DNA from: Consotaella aegiceratis
GTDB lineage: Bacteria; Pseudomonadota; Alphaproteobacteria; Rhizobiales; Rhizobiaceae
Direction: 5' to 3'
Length of the DNA stretch: 64,000 nucleotides
Assembly: GCF_036541425.1 (NCBI RefSeq)
Contig: NZ_JAZHFT010000020.1
Coordinates: 24,764 to 88,763, forward strand
Under the pieces are notes generated by a model that worked only from the letters and a program-made list of their open reading frames with translations, was not told where the DNA came from and did no database searches. Below are positions 1 through 10,155 of this stretch, in pieces; within the stretch, counting starts at the first letter, position 1, and every line of letters begins with the position of its first letter. Position numbers and translations under genes: made by a program.

Positions 1-183
1 GGGTGCCGCCGCTCGCCCTGCCGGCTTTGAAGCCGATCTCGAACAACGCTTTAGAAAATGCCCTTAACGCCCATTGTCAGCCGAACAAAATAACAAAGGG
101 TGTCGCTCTGAAGGAAATCGCGCACCACCGGAAGCCGTATTGCCCTTCAGCCGGACGGACGATTCCGGGTGCTTGATATGGAA

Positions 184-206
184 GGAGCGGCCTTGCGGGC
201 CGCTCC
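184..206 (-). terminator. Hairpin downstream of ftsH, possible terminator
   Basis: A 9-bp GC-rich perfect stem (184-192 pairing with 198-206) with a 5-nt loop lies just past the ftsH stop. There is no convincing T-run on the minus strand, so it may be a weak terminator or an mRNA-stabilising hairpin. I see no gene in bases 1-236. Confidence 0.35.
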
Positions 207-236
207 GTTTCAGACATCGGACTGACGATCGTCCGG

Positions 237-2183
<1,947 letters not shown>

Positions 2184-2296
2184 TTCAGGTCCCGGGTTTC
2201 GCGCCGATATTGCTTCAGCGCGCTAGGGCAAAGATAGGTCCTGCTATCATGGTTGCCAACCGGATGGGACGCTTTTGCGGCATTTTGGTTTCAGCC

Positions 2297-3694
2297 TTAT
2301 GGCGCACCGGGTTTCGGATGATGTCGGGACCGTGGCCAGGCGATGTCGAGGTCCCGGGTCAGACGCCACGAAACACGCTCGGCGAGCGCCAGTCGGCGCG
2401 TCCCCGGCGGCAGCTTGGCCAGGAGCGTGGGATGGGCGGCCAGCGGCTCACCCCGTTTGTCCATCAGCACCGGCAAGGTGCGCTCGACCGGGTTGCCTTT
2501 GCCCAGCCGGCCAAAGGCAACGACTGCGCCTGCGCCACTGGCCGCGTCGGCGAGGTCGAGATCGAACCGGTTGTCGAAGACGAAGCGACAAGCCGATGAT
2601 TTCCCGGCCATATCTTCGAGGGCTAATTCATCCGGCCCCCGGCGGCCGAACTCGCGCATAAACACGAGCGCTTCGCCGGCCGCGATCGTCGCCCCGGCGA
2701 GCGTCCAGCGACCTGCCCCGCCGACCGTCTGGAGTCGATGGCCCAGGCGTTCCGTGGCCGCTCTCGGCGGCGGATAGGCGCCGCCGCCAACGGCCAGGAG
2801 GATCCGCTCCAGCAACGCGGCTGCCAGTTCGGCCGAAAGGTCTGCGAATGCCCCTCGCCCAAGCGTCAGCACACCCTCCGGCGAGACCGCCAGTGCGCCG
2901 GTCTCGCGCCACCGCAGGAGCGATTCACGAAGATGTGCTTCCAAGGCGTTCTGTCGCCGCCGGTTTTCCTCGATCACGTCGAGCATGGACTGGCGCTGAG
3001 AGGTCGCCTCGATCGACCGGCGGATGCGGGCGCGCAGGAATCGCATGTCGCGATTGCTCGGGTCGCGGACGAAGTCTAGCCCGCGACGACGGAGCGTCGC
3101 CTCCAATGCCACCCTGGGAACCTGCAGGAAAGGCCGGAGCAGCGATAGGCCGGGGTCGAGGTCGCGGATCGGCCGCATGGCGGCGAGCCCGCGCGGCCCG
3201 GCCCTGCGGGTGCGGGCGATGAGATGGGTCTCGATCTGATCGTCCTGGTGATGCGCGGTCACGATCGCGACGGCGCCGCGTTCGCGGGCAGCCTCGGCCA
3301 GCAGCCGATAGCGCGCCTCCCGCGCTTCGGCCTGCAGATTGCCGGAGACGGGGCCGCCCCGCTCCCATCGACGTGTTTCGTGCGACAGTCCGAGGCTTGC
3401 CGCCATAGCTGCGACGAAACGGGCTTCCTCGGACGACTCGGCGCGCAGGCCATGGTCGATCGTCACCACGTGGAAGCGCGTCTCCAGCCGCGCGGCCGAG
3501 GCCGCGGCCAAGACCATCATGGCGAGAGAATCGGGACCGCCCGACACGGCCAGCACGATCTCCGGCCTGCTCGCCTCCCTGAAGCTCCTGCGCGCGCGCA
3601 GGAGCTTCAGGGAGGCGTCAAAAAACAAAAAGGCCTCTTCGGCCTCCAACGCGGCATCTTCGACCGCAACACTGCTTGCCTGGGTGCTGGGCAC
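2297..3694 (-). CDS. tilS: tRNA(Ile)-lysidine synthetase TilS
   Basis: Adds lysine to C34 of the tRNA(Ile) that reads AUA codons, an essential decoding step. The PP-loop motif SGGPDS lies near the N-terminus (AVSGGPDSLAM), followed by the N-type ATP pyrophosphatase core with DHGLRAES and a HHQDDQIET motif. I favour a GTG start at 3694, 10 nt beyond the cpoB stop (465 residues). The frame stays open to an ATG at 3763 inside cpoB, which would give 488 residues. Family members normally have only a short lead before the PP-loop. The first part of the gene contains both a terminator-like hairpin and a perfect 46-bp palindrome, so its translation or expression may be unusual. Confidence 0.93.
   Translation of the reverse strand: MPSTQASSVAVEDAALEAEEAFLFFDASLKLLRARRSFREASRPEIVLAVSGGPDSLAMMVLAAASAARLETRFHVVTIDHGLRAESSEEARFVAAMAASLGLSHETRRWERGGPVSGNLQAEAREARYRLLAEAARERGAVAIVTAHHQDDQIETHLIARTRRAGPRGLAAMRPIRDLDPGLSLLRPFLQVPRVALEATLRRRGLDFVRDPSNRDMRFLRARIRRSIEATSQRQSMLDVIEENRRRQNALEAHLRESLLRWRETGALAVSPEGVLTLGRGAFADLSAELAAALLERILLAVGGGAYPPPRAATERLGHRLQTVGGAGRWTLAGATIAAGEALVFMREFGRRGPDELALEDMAGKSSACRFVFDNRFDLDLADAASGAGAVVAFGRLGKGNPVERTLPVLMDKRGEPLAAHPTLLAKLPPGTRRLALAERVSWRLTRDLDIAWPRSRHHPKPGAP
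3572..3617. repeat. Perfect 46-bp palindrome inside tilS
   Basis: Two 23-base arms (3572-3594 and 3595-3617) are exact reverse complements with no spacer. The core is CTCCTGCGCG|CGCGCAGGAG. It lies in the tilS frame and encodes the residues around LKLLRARRSFRE, shortly before the PP-loop motif. In mRNA it would form a very stable hairpin. It is not part of an obvious mobile element. Confidence 0.95.
3620..3645 (-). terminator. Terminator-like hairpin with T-run after cpoB
   Basis: Read on the minus strand, a short stem AGGCC/GGCCT with loop GAAGA is followed by a run of about a dozen T interrupted by one G. It sits 60-85 nt after the cpoB stop and inside the tilS reading frame. It could be a leaky terminator or attenuator between cpoB and tilS. 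The stem is only 5 bp, so strength is doubtful. Confidence 0.45.
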
Positions 3695-3704
3695 GATCGG
3701 CCGG

Positions 3705-4703
3705 TCAGCCCCGGTCGGCGCAACTGGCGGCCTTCTGTTCATCCTTGAGCTTCTGGCGGACATTGTCGCTGACGTTGGGGTAGCGCCGCGACACCTCCGA
3801 ATAGGTGACGCAGGCAGTATCGGGATTGTCCAGGCGGGCGAGCGACATGCCGAGCTTCAACAGCATTTCCGGCGCCTTGCGGCTGTCGGGATGGGCCTTC
3901 TGGGCATTCAGGAAGACCTCGGCAGCGTCGGTGTATTCGCCCTGCGCGAACAGGCTTTCGCCCAGCCAGTATTGAGCGTCCGAGGCGTCCTTGGCGTCGG
4001 GATAGGTCTGGGCATACTGGCGGAAGGCTTCCTCGGCCAGCTTATAGTCTCCCGACAGAAGATAATTATAGGCGAGATCGTAGAGGTCGCCGGCATCCTT
4101 CGGGTCGATCGAGGCCACGGTGTCGGAGGCCCCGCCGTTCTGGTTGCCCAGGTTTTCCAGGCTCGAATCGTCGAGCCCGCTGCCGAGGACCGTGCGCACC
4201 GGGCCCGAAGGGGTGGTGGGTTCGCTCGCCTGCGGCTCCGGAGCCGTTTCGGCCACTGCGGGGCCGTCGCTGTCCATCGGCTGCGAGGACGGTTCGAGCG
4301 AGCCGGTCTGCCCGGAACCGGAGGGCTGCTGTTGCCCCGTCTGGCCGCCGCCCTCGAGCTCCTGGAAGCGGAACTCGTTGTCTTCCTGCTGCTTGCGCAT
4401 CTGCTCCTGCATCTGCAGGAGCTGGAAGGACAATTCCTCCACCTTGCCGTTGAGCTTGCGCACCTCTTCCTCGAGCTGGTTGATGCGCACGACCGGATCG
4501 CTCATCTGGCTGAGGAGGATCGGACGCTCGGGCTGCTTTGCCCGCTGCTGCGGCAGAGGCTGCGATGGCGACGGCGAGGCGGCGGGAGCGGTCGCCGAGT
4601 CCTCGCCGGAACCGAACGACAGGTTCAACGCGCTGGCCGGGCCGCCGATCAAAAGCAGCAGCGCCGCGACGGGCAACGTCTTGTGAAGAAGTCGATAGAC
4701 CAT
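3705..4703 (-). CDS. cpoB: Cell division coordinator CpoB / Tol-Pal protein YbgF
   Basis: Periplasmic protein that links the Tol-Pal machine to septal peptidoglycan synthesis. The 332 residues start with a signal peptide (hydrophobic segment ending ASA near residue 25). A coiled-coil follows, with heptads around INQLEEEVRKLNGKVEELSFQLLQ split by short Gln/Glu stretches. Then comes a Gly/Ser/Pro/Thr-rich linker, and last TPR-like repeats in the C-terminal third (LYDLAYNYLLSGDYKLAEEAF, QYWLGESLFAQGEYTDAAEVF). It lies 233 bp downstream of pal and is followed by tilS, the usual arrangement. Confidence 0.94.
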   Translation of the reverse strand: MVYRLLHKTLPVAALLLLIGGPASALNLSFGSGEDSATAPAASPSPSQPLPQQRAKQPERPILLSQMSDPVVRINQLEEEVRKLNGKVEELSFQLLQMQEQMRKQQEDNEFRFQELEGGGQTGQQQPSGSGQTGSLEPSSQPMDSDGPAVAETAPEPQASEPTTPSGPVRTVLGSGLDDSSLENLGNQNGGASDTVASIDPKDAGDLYDLAYNYLLSGDYKLAEEAFRQYAQTYPDAKDASDAQYWLGESLFAQGEYTDAAEVFLNAQKAHPDSRKAPEMLLKLGMSLARLDNPDTACVTYSEVSRRYPNVSDNVRQKLKDEQKAASCADRG

Positions 4704-4873
4704 GTATCGGCGCGCTCCCTGTTCGATGTCTGCGGCCGCAATCGTGCACCGCGTCGGACGGTGCCATGCCCCCTGGGCAGGCCACCGGCGGAACCGCTTA
4801 GCATGGAACGACCGAGTTCGGCTAAAGTTTGGCCGACATAGGATCTAGCGCATCGCCGCCATGCCGGACAACG

Positions 4874-4898
4874 AAAAAAAGGCGGCCCGAAGACCGCC
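4874..4898 (-). terminator. Rho-independent terminator after pal
   Basis: On the minus strand, a 7-bp stem GGCGGTC/GGCCGCC with a TTCG tetraloop (one G-T wobble) is followed by seven T. It lies about 40 bp past the pal stop, so the tol-pal transcript probably ends here and cpoB-tilS-ftsH is mainly a separate unit. Confidence 0.8.
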
Positions 4899-4936
4899 TT
4901 TCGACAGAGAGGGGAACGGCGCGACAGCGCGACGGA

Positions 4937-5479
4937 TCAGGAGTTTCCGCCGCTCAGCACCGTCACCGCACGACGATTCTGCGACCAGCACGAGATGTCG
5001 TCGCAAACCGCCACCGGACGTTCCTTGCCGTAGGAGATGGTGCGCATCCGGTTGGCCGCCACGCCACGGCTGGCGAGATATTCCACCGTGGCAGCGGCGC
5101 GGCGCGCACCGAGCGCCAGGTTGTACTCGCGGGTGCCGCGCTCGTCGGCATGCCCCTCGATGGTGATGGCATATTGCGGGAACTGGTTGAGCCACTGGGC
5201 CTGACGATCCAGCGTCTGCTGCGATTTGGCGTTGATCACCGAGGAATCGGTGTCGAAGAAGACCCGATCGCCGACATTGACGGTGAAATCCTGCTGGGTG
5301 CCGGGCGTCACGGCGCCGTAGCCCGCACCGTTGGCACCGCCTGCGCCGCCGAGGCCGAGCTGCGAGGCATTGTCGGGCAGCGCCTGGTTCTTGGAGGCGC
5401 ATCCGGACACAACCATCGCGGCGGCGAGCGCAAGAGGAATTGCAATGTGGCTCCGGGCTACGGAAGTGATCCGGCGCAT
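4937..5479 (-). CDS. pal: Peptidoglycan-associated lipoprotein Pal
   Basis: Outer-membrane lipoprotein that binds diaminopimelate in peptidoglycan and completes the Tol-Pal bridge needed for outer-membrane constriction at division. The 180-residue precursor has a signal peptide with lipobox VVSGC (Cys27). A Gly/Ala-rich linker leads into an OmpA-like domain carrying IEGHADERGTREYNLALGARRA, the peptidoglycan-binding signature. Spacing to tolB upstream is 123 bp, and a terminator follows. Upstream AAAGGAGCT gives a strong ribosome binding site. Confidence 0.97.
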   Translation of the reverse strand: MRRITSVARSHIAIPLALAAAMVVSGCASKNQALPDNASQLGLGGAGGANGAGYGAVTPGTQQDFTVNVGDRVFFDTDSSVINAKSQQTLDRQAQWLNQFPQYAITIEGHADERGTREYNLALGARRAAATVEYLASRGVAANRMRTISYGKERPVAVCDDISCWSQNRRAVTVLSGGNS

Positions 5480-5602
5480 GGCCAGCTCCTTTGAATGGAA
5501 TGAAAATCCGCTACCAAGCGTTTACTCTCGTTCCGGTTAACGGGATATGAAGTTTTCCCCGGCCGAGATCCGAATCGCCGCAGAGTATCGCGCCTCGGGC
5601 GA

Positions 5603-6913
5603 CTATTCCAACAGCGGCGACCAGGCCGGGTCGGAAGCGAAGTTCGGCGTCGCGACGGGCTGCTCGTGATATCCGGTCAGGTCGATCGAAAAGAGCTGCG
5701 GGCCTGCGGCCCCCTGCCCCTGTCGAAAGAACATGAGCACGCGTCCGTTCGGGGCCCAGGTCGGGCCTTCGTTGAAGAAGCCCGACGTCAGGATGCGTTC
5801 GCCAGAGCCATCCGGCCGCATCACGCCGATCTGGAACTGGCTTCCGCTCTGCTTGGTGAAGGCAATGAGGTCGCCACGCGGCGACCATACCGGCGTCGAA
5901 TACGCGCCGTCGCCGAAGGAGATGCGCTGCTGGTTCGAGCCGTCGGCGTTCATCACGTAAAGCTGCTGACGGCCACCGCGATCGGATTCGAACACCACTC
6001 GCTGGCCGTCCGGCGAATAGCTGGGCGACGTGTCGATGGCCGCCGTGTTGGTGAGCCGCGTCGTGGCCCGCGAGCGCAGGTCCATGGCATAGATGTTGGC
6101 GTTGCCCGCCTGCTGCAGGCTCATGATCACCTTCTGGCCATCCGGCGAAAAGCGCGGCGAGAACGTCATCCCTGGAAAATTGCCGACGATTTCGCGCTGG
6201 CCGGTGTCGAGCTGGAGCAGATAGACCCGCGGTTCACCGGCGCCGAACGACATATACGTCACTTCCTGGCGCGTCGGCGAGAAGCGCGGCGTCAGCACGA
6301 GGTCGTCGCCATTGGTCAGGTAGTGCACGTTGGCGCCGTCCTGATCCATGATCGCGAGACGCTTGATCCGCTGCTCCTTGGGTCCCGTCTCGTCGACGAA
6401 GACGACGCGGGTGTCGAAATAGCCCTTTTCGCCGGTCAGCCGCTCGTAGATCGCGTCGGCGATGATGTGAGCGACGCGGCGCCAGTTTTCCGGGCTGGTG
6501 TAGAACTGCTGGCCGGTGAGTTGCTGACTGCCGAAGGTGTCCCACAGCCGAAACTCGACCCTGAGCCGCCCGTCCGCCTCCGGGGAGACGCGACCGACCG
6601 CCAGCGCCTGCGCGTCGATCACCGTCCAGTCGGCAAAGCGCGGCGCGGCGTCGGGGCTCGGATTGCGCTCGATGAAGGCGGCGGGATCGATCGCCTTGAA
6701 CAAGCCCGAGCGGGACAGATCGGCCGCGATCACCGACGAGATCTGCTGGCCGACCCCGTCATTCGACAGGAAGCTGGCGACGGCGATCGGCAGCGGTTCG
6801 ACGTTGCCTCGCGTAATGTCGACCGTGAGCTCGGCGCGAGCTGGCAATGCGGCACTCAGGACACCAACCGCAAAAAACATCGCGGAGAAAAGACGGTGGG
6901 CGGTTCTCTTCAT
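5603..6913 (-). CDS. tolB: Tol-Pal system beta-propeller protein TolB
   Basis: Periplasmic protein that binds Pal and TolA. The 436-residue precursor has a signal peptide ending near ARA/ELTVDITRG, then the alpha/beta N-terminal domain. A six-bladed propeller of PD40/WD40-like repeats follows (FSPDGQKVIMS, YSPDGQRVVFESDRGG, WSPRGDLIAFTKQ and others). Length is typical. It lies 105 bp after tolA in the tolQRAB series. Confidence 0.97.
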   Translation of the reverse strand: MKRTAHRLFSAMFFAVGVLSAALPARAELTVDITRGNVEPLPIAVASFLSNDGVGQQISSVIAADLSRSGLFKAIDPAAFIERNPSPDAAPRFADWTVIDAQALAVGRVSPEADGRLRVEFRLWDTFGSQQLTGQQFYTSPENWRRVAHIIADAIYERLTGEKGYFDTRVVFVDETGPKEQRIKRLAIMDQDGANVHYLTNGDDLVLTPRFSPTRQEVTYMSFGAGEPRVYLLQLDTGQREIVGNFPGMTFSPRFSPDGQKVIMSLQQAGNANIYAMDLRSRATTRLTNTAAIDTSPSYSPDGQRVVFESDRGGRQQLYVMNADGSNQQRISFGDGAYSTPVWSPRGDLIAFTKQSGSQFQIGVMRPDGSGERILTSGFFNEGPTWAPNGRVLMFFRQGQGAAGPQLFSIDLTGYHEQPVATPNFASDPAWSPLLE

Positions 6914-7018
6914 GAACGGGACCTTCCCATTGATCTGACGGCAAACGCACGGCGGCCGGACCCGGCCTGCAGACGTTTTAGGACGCTGACTGTATGGATC
7001 ACGAACAAAACAACCCCA

Positions 7019-8104
7019 TCAGAACATTTCGCTGGGATCGAAATTGAGGGTGATCTCTGACCAAGCCTGATACTGGTCTGTGGGGAGATTGTATGGCGAA
7101 CACCGGCGGACGGCCCGCAACGCCGCTTCTGCGGCGGCCCGTTCGGCACCGGCGCCGCCACCGCCGCTGACGATCGACGGCACGCCTTCCAGGGCGCCCG
7201 ACGGATCGAGCCGCATGTGGATCGAAACCTGCAGGGAGTTGCCGGCGGTCGCACCGACCGGAGGCGACCAGCAGTTGTACATCTGCTCCCTGATCATCCC
7301 CTGCAACTCGCCGAGCTGGCTGCGCGACAGGACCGAGCCGGTGGTCTGGCGGCTGCCGAGCGACGCCTGATCTGTGGAGCGCTTGGCGCCGCCGCCCGAG
7401 GCCTTTTCCTGGCTGAGCAGGGCCGCGATCTGGTCCTCGTCGAACTGCGAGGACTCGCTGTCCTGCTTGGCAGGCTGCGGCTTGGGGGTCTCCTGTTTCG
7501 ACGGTTCCGGCTTGGCAGGCTGCGGTTTGGGCTGTTCGGCCTCGGCGACGCGCGGCTGCGGCGCGGCAGGCTTGACCTGCGGCACGGGAACGCGGGTCGG
7601 CACCGGCGGAGCCTCCTCTGCCGGCTTGGCATCGGCGATCATCTCCTGAACCGGATCGGGCTGCGGCTCGGGGGCGGCGGCGGGCTCAGGCTCGGGCGTG
7701 GGCGCGGGTTCGGGGGCCGGCTCCGGTTCGGTTTCCGCGACGGTCTCCTCGGGTTCCCGCGGCGGCTCGGGCGCGGGCGGCTCCTTGGCCGCCTTCTGCG
7801 GCTCGACCTCGTTCGGCTTCACCTCAGGCTCGGGCGGCGTGTCGAGATCGACCTCGTTGTCGCCGACATTTTCGGCCGGCATCGGCAGCGTCTCGGGGCG
7901 CGTCGTCGGCGTCGGCGCTGGTTTGTCGGTGATCGGTGCCTCCTTCTCCCCCTTCACACCCTCGAAGACGTCCGACATGACGATCTCGACCGGCAAGGCC
8001 TCGGCGTAGCTTGCCTCGAGCGGATCGGGCGAGCCGAAGTGCCATAGGCCCCACGAGAGAGCCGCGGCATGCAGGACGGAGGAGACGACGAGACCGGTTC
8101 GCAT
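7019..8104 (-). CDS. tolA: TolA-type energy transducer (TonB C-terminal domain)
   Basis: Inner-membrane protein that couples TolQR proton-driven motion to TolB-Pal. The 361 residues show one N-terminal membrane segment (about residues 4-22). The long middle region is Pro/Glu-rich, with many PEP repeats, rather than the Ala/Lys helix of E. coli TolA. A second low-complexity Pro/Lys/Gln stretch follows, and the C-terminal domain (about 265-361) has the TonB/TolA C-terminal pattern (QMYNCWSPPVG, VSIHMRLDPSGAL). Its place between tolR and tolB makes TolA far more likely than TonB despite the TonB-like linker. Confidence 0.9.
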   Translation of the reverse strand: MRTGLVVSSVLHAAALSWGLWHFGSPDPLEASYAEALPVEIVMSDVFEGVKGEKEAPITDKPAPTPTTRPETLPMPAENVGDNEVDLDTPPEPEVKPNEVEPQKAAKEPPAPEPPREPEETVAETEPEPAPEPAPTPEPEPAAAPEPQPDPVQEMIADAKPAEEAPPVPTRVPVPQVKPAAPQPRVAEAEQPKPQPAKPEPSKQETPKPQPAKQDSESSQFDEDQIAALLSQEKASGGGAKRSTDQASLGSRQTTGSVLSRSQLGELQGMIREQMYNCWSPPVGATAGNSLQVSIHMRLDPSGALEGVPSIVSGGGGAGAERAAAEAALRAVRRCSPYNLPTDQYQAWSEITLNFDPSEMF

Positions 8105-8118
8105 GATGGAGCCGTCGA

Positions 8119-8568
8119 TCAGCTCGTCTTTTCGGAGGCGGTGACGAGGCCGATATTGGAGAAGCCGGCCGCCGAAATCCGCGCCATCACCTGCATGACG
8201 GTGCCGTAGTCGGCGGACTTGTCGCCGCGCACGAAGATCCGTTCGTTATAGCCGTTCTTGGCGATCGCCTGCAGTTTCGGCACGACCTCGTCAATCGCGA
8301 TCTCCGTCTCGCCCATATAGACCATACCGTCCGGCTTCACCGAGATTTCGATCGGCTGCGACTCGGCATTCAGCGCCTTGGCCTGGGTTTCCGGCAGCTC
8401 GATCGGCACGCCGACGGTCAGAAGCGGCGCCGCCACCATAAAGATGATCAGAAGGCACAGCATGACGTCGACCATCGGCGTCACGTTGATCTCGCTCATC
8501 GGCGCCCGCTTGCGGTGTCTGCGCCGGCGACCCCCGCCGGATGCGGCTCCGCCTGTGGACATGCCCAT
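8119..8568 (-). CDS. tolR: Tol-Pal proton channel protein TolR
   Basis: ExbD/TolR-family inner-membrane protein. One membrane segment (about residues 31-50, VDVMLCLLIIFMVAAPLL) contains the conserved Asp that carries protons with TolQ, preceded by the NVTPMVDVMLCLLIIF signature. A periplasmic domain follows, 149 residues in all, and the N-terminus is rich in Gly/Arg/Lys. It starts 84 bp after tolQ and ends 14 bp before tolA, consistent with one operon. Confidence 0.96.
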   Translation of the reverse strand: MGMSTGGAASGGGRRRRHRKRAPMSEINVTPMVDVMLCLLIIFMVAAPLLTVGVPIELPETQAKALNAESQPIEISVKPDGMVYMGETEIAIDEVVPKLQAIAKNGYNERIFVRGDKSADYGTVMQVMARISAAGFSNIGLVTASEKTS

Positions 8569-8652
8569 GGTTTTCGGCTCCTTGGCCTGGAGGCAAGCGC
8601 CTCTCGAAACTCGTTGGCGCGACGTCGGACGTCGCGCCTCACCACCGCGTTG

Positions 8653-9366
8653 TCAGCGCACCGACTTCTCGTCGATCTGGCGCGACAGAATCGCGGAAAA
8701 CTCGTCAGCGAAGGCTTCCAACCGGCCGCCCAGCTTGCTCGCGTCGGCCGTCAGCTTGTTGTAGGCGATGACCGCCGGGATCGCCGCGACGAGGCCGATC
8801 GCGGTCGCCAGCAGCGCCTCGGCGATGCCGGGCGCGACGACGGCCAGATTGGTCTGCTTGGAGGCGGCGATCGCCTGGAACGAGGTCATGATGCCGATCA
8901 CGGTGCCGAACAGCCCGATGAACGGCGCGGCCGAGCCGATCGTAGCGAGGAAGCCGAGGCGCGACTCGAGACTGTCCATCTCGCGTGCCAGCGTCACGTC
9001 CATCGCCTTCTCGATGCGGCTTTGGAGACCAAGCGGCGAGCGGGCGCCCTTCTCGAACGACTTCTTCCACTCCCGCATAGCGGCGACGAACAGCGCACCC
9101 ATGCCGGACGGATGGCGCTCCGACAGCGTATGGTAGAGTTCCTCCAGCGACTGGCCGGACCAGAACGTGTTCTCGAACTTGTTCAACTGGCGCCGGAAGC
9201 GGCCGTAGAGCAGCGTCTTGTCGACGATGATCGCCCAGGTCCAGATCGAGGCGCCGAGCAGCCCGAGCATCACCAGCTTGACGACGAAGCTCGCCTGCCA
9301 GAAGAGGTCCCACAGCGATATCGAGCCGACCGGTGCGGCCAAAGCTGACTGCGCGACTTCGTTCAT
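8653..9366 (-). CDS. tolQ: Tol-Pal proton channel protein TolQ
   Basis: MotA/TolQ/ExbB-family protein, 237 residues. There is one N-terminal membrane segment (about 23-45), a cytoplasmic loop, then two C-terminal membrane segments (about 137-160 and 173-195) with the family pattern IGSAAPFIGLFGTVIGIMTSF and EALLATAIGLVAAIPAVIAYN. It drives TolA using the proton gradient together with TolR. First gene of the minus-strand tolQRAB-pal cluster. The 247-bp gap to ybgC upstream probably holds its promoter. Confidence 0.97.
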   Translation of the reverse strand: MNEVAQSALAAPVGSISLWDLFWQASFVVKLVMLGLLGASIWTWAIIVDKTLLYGRFRRQLNKFENTFWSGQSLEELYHTLSERHPSGMGALFVAAMREWKKSFEKGARSPLGLQSRIEKAMDVTLAREMDSLESRLGFLATIGSAAPFIGLFGTVIGIMTSFQAIAASKQTNLAVVAPGIAEALLATAIGLVAAIPAVIAYNKLTADASKLGGRLEAFADEFSAILSRQIDEKSVR

Positions 9367-9613
9367 TGCCTTAATGCCCCTCGCACGTCGACGGCCGTGC
9401 CTGTCCGGCCGGTCCCGAATGCCCCGTGATTCCTGTTTGCTGCCCGCGACGAAGCCGGATCGCCGTCCCGCCAGACCGCCCTTCGCCGCCGACTCGCTGC
9501 TTTCTCACCATTGAATCAGGTGAAAGAATGGCGTGCGAATCACCGCGAATTTTCACCGCTTCATTCAAGCAACATTAAGGTTAAGAGAGGGTTACCGCCG
9601 TCGACAGGGGCGT

Positions 9614-10060
9614 TCACTCCGGCTCGACCGCCGTCAGAGCGGCGGCGACGGCGGCCGGCAAACGGCGCGCGCGTCCGTCGGAGGTCACCACCACCACCGT
9701 CACGGTCGCCGCGAGCAGCGGCTTCTCCTGGCGAAAGATGCGCTGATCGAGCACGACGCGGGCGCCGGAAACGTGCTCGACCCTCGTGGTGACGGTCAGC
9801 ACGTCGTCGATTCGGGCCGAGCGAAGGTAATCGATCTCTAGCCGGCGCACGGCGAAGGCCATCGGCTCGCCATAGCCGCCCTCGCCCATCCGGCTGCTCG
9901 TGATCCCTTTCAGGCGCAGCATCTCGGTGCGGCCGCGCTCCAGGAAGTGCAGATAGCGGGCATAATAGACGATGCCGGACAGATCAGTGTCCTCGAAATA
10001 CACCCGAACTGGGAAAACATGTCCGCCATCAACGAGATGGCCGGAAAACGCATCGCTCAT
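9614..10060 (-). CDS. ybgC: Tol-Pal associated acyl-CoA thioesterase YbgC
   Basis: Hotdog-fold 4-hydroxybenzoyl-CoA-type thioesterase commonly linked to the tol genes. The hallmark VYFEDTDLSGIVYYARYLHFLERGR segment with the catalytic Asp is present. I place the start at 10060 (MSDAFSGH, 148 residues), with AGGG upstream at suitable distance. The frame runs further up to 10183, but that extension would cover the divergent gene's Pho box and gives an overlong N-terminus. Confidence 0.94.
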   Translation of the reverse strand: MSDAFSGHLVDGGHVFPVRVYFEDTDLSGIVYYARYLHFLERGRTEMLRLKGITSSRMGEGGYGEPMAFAVRRLEIDYLRSARIDDVLTVTTRVEHVSGARVVLDQRIFRQEKPLLAATVTVVVVTSDGRARRLPAAVAAALTAVEPE

Positions 10061-10091
10061 CGAAAACCCTGACGTGACTGGGAGCCCCGGA

Positions 10092-10109
10092 CTGTCACGG
10101 GGCTGTAAC
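10092..10109 (+). promoter_or_regulatory. Pho box (PhoB binding site)
   Basis: Two 7-bp direct repeats, CTGTCAC and CTGTAAC, are separated by GGGG. This is the 11-bp-period arrangement of a PhoB site (consensus CTGTCAT-N4-CTGTCAT). It lies 46 bp before the start codon of the phytase-like gene, which fits phosphate-starvation control of that gene. The box is also upstream of the divergent ybgC. Confidence 0.7.
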
Positions 10110-10155
10110 AGACGGATGATTGGAGACACCATCCCAGATACGATGGAGTCGCTCG

